Shown here in pieces: positions 1-6,991 of a stretch of DNA of 20,002 nt. This DNA is from a virus. A program made the position numbers and the translations under genes. The DNA lies in IMG/VR virus record IMGVR_UViG_3300021368_000334, positions 1 through 20,002 of that record; one strand, given 5' to 3'. Under the pieces are notes generated by a model. The model was not told where the DNA came from. It was given only the letters and a program-made list of their open reading frames with translations, and ran no database searches. Position 1 is the first letter of the stretch; each line of letters opens with the position of its first letter.

Positions 1-1181
1 TTGTCAGTAACGTTTTGCAGATTTGTTGTCTGCCCAGCGACAGTTGTAACATTTGCTGATATGCCAGCGACAGTTGTTACGTTGCTCGATATACCAGCAA
101 CCGTGTTGATGTTACTGATATTTGAGTTGACGTTATTTATTGTTGTTTGGTCTGAGCTAGTTGGCGTTGTGCGTAGCCACGTAGTCGTACCTAAGTTGTA
201 CACCATCATTACATTGTTGGTGGTGTCATAGAAGAGTGCTCCATCAATAAGCGCGTCCCCGTCGTTGTCTACTGTAGGATTGCCGCCTGATGTAGATTTT
301 GCACCGAGGTATCTATCGTCAAAGCTGTCATAGCTTGCCGCCGCTGATGTAGCTGAAGCCGCCGATGCAGTAGCCGAATTCGCCGAATTAGTTTCACTAG
401 TAGCCGCTGCCGCCTCAGAAGCAGCCGATGCAGTTTCGGAAGCAGCCGCTGCGGTAGCAGAACTTGCCGCCGCTGTAGCAGAAGTTGCCGCTGCGGATGC
501 TGATGTAGTTGCAGATGCAGCATCTACGATAAGATCATATTTTGCGCTGTTGGCATTCGTTGTAAGAGGCTGCGCACCAGAACTGGTATGGTCTGCGTTA
601 ACTAGAAAGATGTTATTAGTGCTTGTGTCCTTGACAATATCACGCGCAACATACGTTGTTGACGTTGCCCAGTTGCCTTTAAATGTGCCAAGCTCTTGCG
701 TCACGGAAAGATTGCCACTAGCATCGAAACTAAACACTTTGTTAGCCCGGTCAGTGGCAGAAATAGTAAACTCTGAGTTTGATATAACGTTTGTTCGTGA
801 GCCTTTAATAGCACGACTAAGTTCTTCTTCATGTTTTTGCGCCATAAAGGTTAGCTTGTCTAAGCTTTCTTCTAACGATTGCGCCGGGAAGGGATCATTC
901 GGAACAAGATCTAAACCTTGCGTCAAAGGTTGTTCACGTATGATAACCACCGTAACACCGCTTGCCGGGGCAGTGCCAAACACTACGTTACCACCACTCG
1001 CCGATCCTACACCTGTAACTGTGTAGTGTGTTGTTATCGTTTGCGTTGTTTCCGTACCGTCAGCTGCACGTAAAATAACTGTAAGATCGTCTTGATCAAA
1101 GATCTTAAACGAGTAGGCAAAGGTTGTTAACGTGCCGTTGCCGCTGTATGAAACTTTATTTGTACTACTAGATACTGTCAT
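1..1181 (-). CDS. Tail fibre protein, T7 gp17-like N-terminus (C-terminal end off window)
   Basis: The reading frame is open from ATG at 1181 to the window edge (393 codons), so the receptor-binding end is missing. Residues 1-128 look like the T7 gp17-type N-terminal domain that attaches the fibre to the tail (beta-rich start, then a helix with Asp-Lys-Leu and Glu-Glu-Leu). Residues about 168-199 resemble a small carbohydrate-binding-type module (pattern GNWATSTTYVARDIV). Residues 221-283 are almost only Ala, Ser and Thr with Glu, a probable trimeric stalk. Residues 292-336 (YLGAKS ... DNDGDALIDGALFYDT) match a hinge segment I recall from many phage fibres. From about 348 onward ten-residue TVAG-type repeats begin. 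AAGGA lies about seven bases before the ATG. The role, host binding at the outer tail, is inferred from the N-terminal domain and the place at the end of the structural cluster. The fibre call is firm; the receptor is unknown. Confidence 0.9.
   Translation of the reverse strand, partial: MTVSSSTNKVSYSGNGTLTTFAYSFKIFDQDDLTVILRAADGTETTQTITTHYTVTGVGSASGGNVVFGTAPASGVTVVIIREQPLTQGLDLVPNDPFPAQSLEESLDKLTFMAQKHEEELSRAIKGSRTNVISNSEFTISATDRANKVFSFDASGNLSVTQELGTFKGNWATSTTYVARDIVKDTSTNNIFLVNADHTSSGAQPLTTNANSAKYDLIVDAASATTSASAAATSATAAASSATAAAASETASAASEAAAATSETNSANSATASAASATSAAASYDSFDDRYLGAKSTSGGNPTVDNDGDALIDGALFYDTTNNVMMVYNLGTTTWLRTTPTSSDQTTINNVNSNISNINTVAGISSNVTTVAGISANVTTVAGQTTNLQNVTD
4..123 (-). repeat. 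Tandem 30-bp (10-residue) repeats in tail fibre
   Basis: Units begin at 34, 64 and 94 on the plus strand (start of each: ccagc), with a degenerate unit at 4-33. They encode ISSNVTTVAG-type decapeptides. The two central units are nearly identical and the others have diverged. The array may continue beyond the left edge. Repeats of this type suggest an extended beta or coiled fibre shaft. Confidence 0.75.
333..521 (-). repeat. Ala/Ser/Thr-rich low-complexity stalk of tail fibre
   Basis: This stretch of 63 codons encodes residues 221-283, nearly all Ala, Ser, Thr, Glu and Asn, in short imperfect blocks such as ATSATAAASSATAAAASETA. It uses mostly GCA, GCG, GCT and TCT codons, giving an imperfect short-period DNA repeat that could slip or recombine and so change stalk length. 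Confidence 0.75.
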
Positions 1182-1235
1182 AGCAAATCCTTACTTTGCG
1201 CAAAAATACCATATATTGTGGTTGTTGTGTAGTTG
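1182..1235 (-). promoter_or_regulatory. Tail fibre leader: SD and a 10-bp palindrome
   Basis: This 54-base gap is one of only three in the cluster. On the minus strand it holds an AT-rich stretch (CACAATATATGGTATTTT), a perfect palindrome TTTGCGCAAA at 1195-1204, and AAGGA at 1188-1192 as the ribosome binding site for the fibre gene. A promoter or operator is possible, but I cannot match it to a known consensus. The ribosome binding site is the only firm part. Confidence 0.4.
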
Positions 1236-3728
1236 TTAATTTCCAAAAATGTTTTCTAGTCTTGGTTTGCGTTTAGGTGCTGTATCACCCGGTCCCCACC
1301 AATACGTTTGTCCATAGTCACGCAAGTATTTTCTTTCTACTCTGCGAAACTTTTGTTGTGCTTTTGGATCAGTCATTAATTGTAATTGATCCCAAACCTT
1401 ACGTTCTAACGCTAACCTTGAATACCACAAAGAAGATCCCGGTAAGTATCTTTGTGTAAATTTCACAAGATCACTTGCAACTTTTGGATCAGTACCTGTT
1501 GCAGCATCAACTAAATTTCTACCAGTTAAATTATATAAATCTTGCCCAAAACTAACAACTGGTCCAGCTAACGTTTCTGCAAAACCACCACCATACCTAT
1601 TTGTTCCAGACGCTAAGAAATCACCAAATATCCCTAAACCACCACCTTGCAATAACGCAGCTGTCCAAAATTTAATTGTTTCTTCTGTATCGCTAAACAT
1701 ATCACGCGGATCTCTACCTTTTGCAATCTCGCGTAACTGTAAAGCTAACGCACCCATTAAGGTTGTAGAAATGATTAAGTTTGCAAAATACGCACCTTTT
1801 GTTCCAGCTGTCGGCATATTAAATCCACGCATTATATGCGTGTTGTAAAGAGTTACACCAAAGTTTTTATACATTGCAAATGATCTAGCCATTTCACCCC
1901 TAAAAGTACCCGGCCTTGCATCACCTGTTAAAAATGTTCTGCCTCGTAATGAATTAGAAGGCACTGCAAATTCTGTTTCAGTATTAATCATTTCAAGAAA
2001 ACGTTGTGATATATTTTCTCGCAATCCTTCATCTAAATCAGTACGAGCAGCTAAATCGGATGGCCTTATAAATTTAGCGCCCTGTTCGTCATATGGTTTT
2101 GTAGATCTAATAATATCCCACTGGCTTTCGTTAAGATTGTATCGTTGCATAGTATTTCGAAATGCCGGGTCTAATTCATCAAATTTTTTACTAGCATTAC
2201 GACCTACAGTACCCATAAACTCCATGCCAAAAGCCCAACGGCCAGCTGTTGTTAACGGTGATAATAAAGAAGCGCGCATAACAAAATCAGATATACGCCT
2301 TGTTATTTCTGGCCCAGACATATCGCCAACAAAACGCATTTGCCCAGCTGCTAAACTTGTCCAACCTTCAGCGATTAAACCAGAACTTATAGCTAGCTCA
2401 CCTCGCTCTTTAGCGTTTAATGGATTTAATTGTTCTAAGTATTGTTTCAAAACTTTAGTTTGTGGCAAACCAGTAAATTGTCTTGCCATGCGGTTAAAAT
2501 TTATATCTGTCAAAGCTGCTATAGCAGTAGATCCAAGTTGTGCAGATTGAATTACTTGACGCAAACCAGCAAACGTTGATGCAAAAAATCCATCAATAGG
2601 CGCATTATTTTTTCCTGTAACAGCTGAATATAATTCATCAATGTTTGCATTTGTTTTTCTTGCTTTGCTTTTTAATTTTTCATTAGCTGTTAATTTAGCC
2701 TTATTTGTTAGCGTGTCTTTTATAAAAGAAACGGTTGCGCCCGGATTAGGACCAAGTATTTCTAATAACGCAATATCACGCGACATATTTTCTATATGGC
2801 TAATCATTGTATCAAAGACATTTGCATCACCATATTGTTTTTGATACTCAAACCATTGTTGACCATTTTTAAATGCTAAAAACCTATGATCTTGCATCCT
2901 ATTGCTTAATGATTTTCCAACTGTAGATCGACCGGGTTTAGCTTTGTTTGCACCTTCCGTTTTAATGGTTTCATAAACTTCACGTAATGCTAACTCTAAA
3001 CGCCCAGCATCTCTAATAAACGGCAAACCTGTTTGTTCATCTACCATTTTTTCAAGATCTAGCTTATCAATAATATCGTCGCGCCATTTATTATAACCAG
3101 CTTTAACTATCTTTGCTGCGTTGTGTCTTTGCGGCAAACCCCAATCTGGGCGATATGGTATGTTGCCACCAGCGCGATTAAATTTTTTACGCAAAAACTC
3201 AGATACTTTTTTCCAAGCCTCTGCCATTTCTTTAGCGCTTCGGTTTTTTGTAGATGTGCCAAATATTTCTTTGGTTAAATCTTCAAAGGTTGCTTTTTCT
3301 CGTACTTCCCCAAGCAAATTACGCCGATACGTACTTAATATTTGCGGTATTTCACTATAAGCCAAACCTTTAATAGCGGCTTCTCTTTGCGTAATACTTG
3401 AAAACTTAGATATTCCATCTTGCTCAAAATGCGCTAATGCAGCTGCAAACATATTTTCACGACCTAACCGATCTTTATATTGGTTCATGTTTAAACTTAT
3501 TTGCTGCCATGCTTTTGCTTGTAATAACTTTTTGCGTTTTTTTTCGTATACATTTTTTTCTGTTGCTTTAAATGTATCACGTCCAGCTTGTTTGCTAGCG
3601 GCTCCCGGCCCCATTGTTTTTGCGTAACTATCAAACAAACCTTCGTATATGTTTAACATATCAGTAGCTTGCTTATCAGTAATCGTACCTTCCGCTTTAG
3701 CGTTTACTATACATTCTCGTAAACTCAT
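1236..3728 (-). CDS. Large internal virion-type protein (830 aa), function unknown
   Basis: The start is ATG at 3728, which overlaps the TGA of the upstream gene (ATGA at 3725-3728). An in-frame TTG nine bases earlier would extend it, but is less likely. The N-terminal half is helical and charged. Around residues 188-207 the segment IPYRPDWGLPQRHNAAKI recalls a conserved patch of large phage virion proteins. Hydrophobic or glycine-rich segments lie near 646-664 (YFANLIISTTLMGALALQL), 688-707 and 716-727. The C-terminal part from about 761 (RYLPGSSLWYSRLALER, then DPKAQQKFRR and YWWGPGD) also recalls a recurrent tail of large podovirus proteins. No catalytic motif is evident. Its place between the gp16-position gene and the fibre suggests a protein packed in the virion and ejected with DNA, perhaps crossing or lining a membrane. 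That role is inference. Confidence 0.8.
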   Translation of the reverse strand: MSLRECIVNAKAEGTITDKQATDMLNIYEGLFDSYAKTMGPGAASKQAGRDTFKATEKNVYEKKRKKLLQAKAWQQISLNMNQYKDRLGRENMFAAALAHFEQDGISKFSSITQREAAIKGLAYSEIPQILSTYRRNLLGEVREKATFEDLTKEIFGTSTKNRSAKEMAEAWKKVSEFLRKKFNRAGGNIPYRPDWGLPQRHNAAKIVKAGYNKWRDDIIDKLDLEKMVDEQTGLPFIRDAGRLELALREVYETIKTEGANKAKPGRSTVGKSLSNRMQDHRFLAFKNGQQWFEYQKQYGDANVFDTMISHIENMSRDIALLEILGPNPGATVSFIKDTLTNKAKLTANEKLKSKARKTNANIDELYSAVTGKNNAPIDGFFASTFAGLRQVIQSAQLGSTAIAALTDINFNRMARQFTGLPQTKVLKQYLEQLNPLNAKERGELAISSGLIAEGWTSLAAGQMRFVGDMSGPEITRRISDFVMRASLLSPLTTAGRWAFGMEFMGTVGRNASKKFDELDPAFRNTMQRYNLNESQWDIIRSTKPYDEQGAKFIRPSDLAARTDLDEGLRENISQRFLEMINTETEFAVPSNSLRGRTFLTGDARPGTFRGEMARSFAMYKNFGVTLYNTHIMRGFNMPTAGTKGAYFANLIISTTLMGALALQLREIAKGRDPRDMFSDTEETIKFWTAALLQGGGLGIFGDFLASGTNRYGGGFAETLAGPVVSFGQDLYNLTGRNLVDAATGTDPKVASDLVKFTQRYLPGSSLWYSRLALERKVWDQLQLMTDPKAQQKFRRVERKYLRDYGQTYWWGPGDTAPKRKPRLENIFGN

Positions 3729-6700
3729 AATGCACAATCCCTTAATCTATCAAGCATACGTTGATCCTGTACAAACTCATCTTTTAGTTGACGAATAGTT
3801 TGTGCTTCTGCTATAACTTCATCGGTTTCATCGTCAATGGTTCTACCTGTTGGAACTTCAAAATCATCGTCAAAGTTGACTTTTAAATCATCTAACAATA
3901 TACTTGCATCAGAGGTATCCATGCGATTTTTTCTTATAGACGGATCTATACCAGCCATAGAAACATCACCGGGTTCTATGATTGGCCTTTTCAAAGGTTC
4001 TTGGAGGCCAGTATCAGATAACCGTATACTTTCTGATGAACGCTCACCAGAAGTTACACGTGAAATTGTGTCTTCTCTTACCGCTAGACTTGGCGCAGAT
4101 ATGCCATCTGATGTTTGATTATTAAGTATTGTTACCCAACCTTTTGATAGATTGTTTTTTACTTGACCGTATAACTCAAGCATATCATTAACGGCTTTTT
4201 CTCTATCTTCTAGTTTTTCTTTTCTATTGCGAGATATATTATATAATTCCGTACCTTTCGCTTCTTTTGCCTCAAGCATACCCGGAGGCCAAATTTGCAC
4301 TTCACCAATTTGATTATCATCAAATATAACCATTAATTTGCGGTCAAAGTATCCTTCGTTTGTAAACTTTAATCCTTCGTCAACAATTTTATATCGTTTA
4401 GCTAATTCTTCTACAAATTGATCTGCAATCTCAGGAGTATCCGCTACAATGCCGCCACGCGCTGCGTCAGTTATTGAATCAAGATCACCACTGTATTTAT
4501 TATTAATTTTTTCTTCTATGCGCTCACGTTTTTTTGGTTTAGCTATTTTTTGTTTTGCACCTACTCTTTGACTAGCTTGTGTAATTAATGTTGTAAGTTC
4601 TGCATGATTATTTGCTGCTCTAGCAATTATTTCATCTATACTTGCAAAAGCTTGTTGATTTTTAAGTTGAATTTCTAAAGCTTTAGCTTCTGGAAAATCT
4701 AAATCATTTAAACGAATTATCTGTTGCTCTGGAATTGGAATAGGCGTTCTAGATTTTTCTTTTAAATTATCTTTAGTATTTATTGCGCCCATTACATCGT
4801 TATCTAAACCGCTTAATTGTTCAGCTTGTCCTTCACCGAACATTTCACCGAAAGCATCTAACTGTTCTTCTTCTGCATCTGATCGTACAGTAGGGATTTC
4901 TTCTGGAGTGTCGAAATTGCGTCCAACATCGCTAACCTCTGCGCGATCAAACTCACCGTCTGAAATCGCTCGTCTGACATCTTCGACAAAGCGCGCTGTA
5001 GCGGCGTTGTAATTTCCTGTTTCTTTTGCTTGTCGGGCTGCGCTTGTAAGCGCGTCCGAGAGACTGCCTTTGCGGTTTGCTTGGCTTTGGAGGAGCGAGA
5101 TTGCTTTGCCATCGTCTGATGCCCTTCTTTCATTTGCTAATTTAGCTAATTGATTACCTTCATCTTCTAATCTGTCTGCATTTTTAATTAAATTTTGGAA
5201 CGCATTTTTATCTTTTCGTAATTGTTTTTGCGCCCGATCTAACACCTTTGATCTTTCAGAAAACAAACTTTGTGTTAATACTTGTTCTCCAAATAAATTT
5301 TCTTGCGTTTCAGTAACAAGGTCTGTTTCTCTTATTTGTCTTACTATTGCTTCTGCTTGAAACGCATTAGATGGTTCTGTCTTTGCTAAAACGTCTAACG
5401 CAGCTTTTTGCATAGCTGGATTATCAGCCATCAAACGACCAACAATTGCAGCATAATTTGGAGCAACTATATCATTTTTAACCATGCCCCACGCATCATT
5501 AGAAAGCATAGATAGCTCTCTTGCTTGTTTAACAAATGCCGATCTTGGTGGTAATGATCCAATTTTATCAGGGGCTAATCTAAGTATTTTTGCCGCATCT
5601 ACAACATTACCTGATCCCATAGCAATATTATTTAATGCGCCTAACACAATTGCATCATCAGGTGTTATACCATCAACTTCTCGTATTCTAAAACCAAGCA
5701 TACGAATTTTTTGAGAAGGATCTTTTGCCATAATGCGTTTAGCTAAACCTAATCGCTGATGTCCGTCTGCTATAAACAAACGACCATCGGCATACTCATA
5801 AACCATAATGGTCTGTGCCATCATAGGGTTCCATTCAGTAACGTCTTTTAAAGCTTCTGTAACGCCAAACTCGTCACCACCCTCTTTAAATTGAAATGTT
5901 CTTGCATCTACTGCAATTTGATTTGGATCAAATTCTTCATACATCCCACCTAAATTTGTAGCTTCGTTTAAATTATCCGGCACTTCGATTTGCGATTGAG
6001 TAGTTTCTGAAATATTTGGCAATTGACCATCGTTAAAAGCAATTGTTGCTTCATTTAATCTTGCTTGATGCTCCGCTTGTCCTAATGGTGTTTTTTGCAA
6101 CGGATTGCTTTCAGCTGAAGAAGAAGCAACCTCTTCTAGTATTTCCGCGGTTTCTTGTATTTCCGATTTTTTTGTTGTTACTTTGTTTAAAACGTCAACG
6201 CCTTTTTGGGCTTGCTCCATTGTTAATTTAATTGTATCTGCGCCAACTTTTATAACAACTGGAAAAGCACCACCAATAACAGTAGCACCACCTACATTAG
6301 TTACAAAATCTTTCCAATCATAATCTAATCCAAGACTATCATACCATTCTTTGACAGCTGGTTGTTGTATAGCTTCTACCGCTGCGTTTGTTAAAGCTTC
6401 TCCAATTACAATACCAGAAAAAGTATTTTTCAATCGTAACGCTGGTATAGCCATACTCAATTGGTTTATCGGATCTTCTGCACCAGCTGCTAAACCACCT
6501 ATAAATCTTGATACTGTTGGGCCAACGCCCGGTGATCTTTCTGTTATTTCAGCAAGTTCTGCTGTTTCTTTAGCATATTTTTCTCTTGCTGCTTCAGCCC
6601 ATGAGTTATCTCTGTCTTGATCTAAAACAGAAACAACTAATTCTTCTGGTAGTTTATCCCTGTTATCACGTACATAAGTTTCTACTTCTTTAACGTAACG

Positions 6701-6991
6701 ATCATAAAAAAACTTTTGATTTATTAATGGATAACCTTGACCTATTTCTAAAATATTAGGGCGCAAATAAGAACCGGGATTATTAAAAGATTTACCAGTA
6801 AGATCTTTTATCTCTTCAACAATAGGCTCCCACGCTTCTTTTATGTAACGCTCTTTTGACGTACCGCTTTGCATAAGGCCAGCATCGAAAGCTTTAGAAA
6901 AATTTTGTATTAGAGTGCCTTGCGGTTTATTATCTCTTTTTACAAGAGCAAAAGACGCTGGCTTTACTTCGTTTGGTAAATAACTAGCCAT
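3725..6991 (-). CDS. Polyvalent-type internal virion protein with ParB/DdrB-like and RelA/SpoT-like regions
   Basis: The product has 1088 residues. ATG at 6991 overlaps the upstream stop by eight bases. Residues 1-150 are helical and charged. Residues 155-250 contain glycine/alanine-rich, membrane-like helices (FIGGLAAG, GGATVIGGAFPVVIKVG). Residues about 357-470 resemble the DdrB-type ParB domain: DARTFQFKEGGDEFGVTEAL, then the ParB signature ADGHQRLGLAKR at 408-419. Residues about 560-720 are helical or low-complexity linker. Residues about 825-925 resemble a RelA/SpoT-type nucleotidyltransferase fold: ITDAARGGIV (840-849), GYFDRKLMVIF (880-890), and IGEVQIWPPGMLEAKEAKG (895-913) followed by LY. 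The tail is acidic. In T7 this slot holds gp16, an ejected transglycosylase, but I see no lysozyme motif here. I infer an ejected multi-domain effector. The ParB-like call is fairly strong and the RelA/SpoT-like call moderate. Confidence 0.8.
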   Translation of the reverse strand: MASYLPNEVKPASFALVKRDNKPQGTLIQNFSKAFDAGLMQSGTSKERYIKEAWEPIVEEIKDLTGKSFNNPGSYLRPNILEIGQGYPLINQKFFYDRYVKEVETYVRDNRDKLPEELVVSVLDQDRDNSWAEAAREKYAKETAELAEITERSPGVGPTVSRFIGGLAAGAEDPINQLSMAIPALRLKNTFSGIVIGEALTNAAVEAIQQPAVKEWYDSLGLDYDWKDFVTNVGGATVIGGAFPVVIKVGADTIKLTMEQAQKGVDVLNKVTTKKSEIQETAEILEEVASSSAESNPLQKTPLGQAEHQARLNEATIAFNDGQLPNISETTQSQIEVPDNLNEATNLGGMYEEFDPNQIAVDARTFQFKEGGDEFGVTEALKDVTEWNPMMAQTIMVYEYADGRLFIADGHQRLGLAKRIMAKDPSQKIRMLGFRIREVDGITPDDAIVLGALNNIAMGSGNVVDAAKILRLAPDKIGSLPPRSAFVKQARELSMLSNDAWGMVKNDIVAPNYAAIVGRLMADNPAMQKAALDVLAKTEPSNAFQAEAIVRQIRETDLVTETQENLFGEQVLTQSLFSERSKVLDRAQKQLRKDKNAFQNLIKNADRLEDEGNQLAKLANERRASDDGKAISLLQSQANRKGSLSDALTSAARQAKETGNYNAATARFVEDVRRAISDGEFDRAEVSDVGRNFDTPEEIPTVRSDAEEEQLDAFGEMFGEGQAEQLSGLDNDVMGAINTKDNLKEKSRTPIPIPEQQIIRLNDLDFPEAKALEIQLKNQQAFASIDEIIARAANNHAELTTLITQASQRVGAKQKIAKPKKRERIEEKINNKYSGDLDSITDAARGGIVADTPEIADQFVEELAKRYKIVDEGLKFTNEGYFDRKLMVIFDDNQIGEVQIWPPGMLEAKEAKGTELYNISRNRKEKLEDREKAVNDMLELYGQVKNNLSKGWVTILNNQTSDGISAPSLAVREDTISRVTSGERSSESIRLSDTGLQEPLKRPIIEPGDVSMAGIDPSIRKNRMDTSDASILLDDLKVNFDDDFEVPTGRTIDDETDEVIAEAQTIRQLKDEFVQDQRMLDRLRDCAL
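4901..5115 (-). other. GC-rich compositional island inside the 1088-residue protein gene
   Basis: By hand count the 60-base lines from 4921 to 5100 are about 52-58% GC, while the lines at 4741 and 5161 are about 30% and 27%. Codon choice shifts to TCG, CTC, CGC, GCC and GCG. It encodes residues about 625-697, a linker between the two recognisable domains. This looks like a recombined segment that kept the reading frame. Confidence 0.6.

Noticed and set aside
357-520. Reading the ParB-like part of the 1088-residue protein as a plasmid partition protein (coordinates here are residue numbers)
   Set aside because: It lies inside a large virion-type protein, there is no ParA gene, and the motif fits the DdrB-type ParB found in phage and plasmid polyvalent proteins better.
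269-523. Leu/Gln/Arg-rich minus-strand frame
   Set aside because: It is a frame-shifted reading of the Ala/Ser repeat codons in the fibre gene; the composition is typical of such shadows.
550-1026. Open frame of 158 codons on the plus strand
   Set aside because: It lies opposite the tail fibre gene, whose minus-strand frame is open over the full 1181 bases and gives a clear T7-type fibre sequence. The plus-strand product has no recognisable feature.
1-1181. Diversity-generating retroelement acting on the fibre
   Set aside because: No reverse transcriptase or template repeat is in the window and the fibre end is out of view, so nothing supports it.
3729-3737. TTG start that would extend the 830-residue protein by three residues
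   Set aside because: ATG at 3728 forms an ATGA overlap with the upstream stop, as at other junctions in this cluster.
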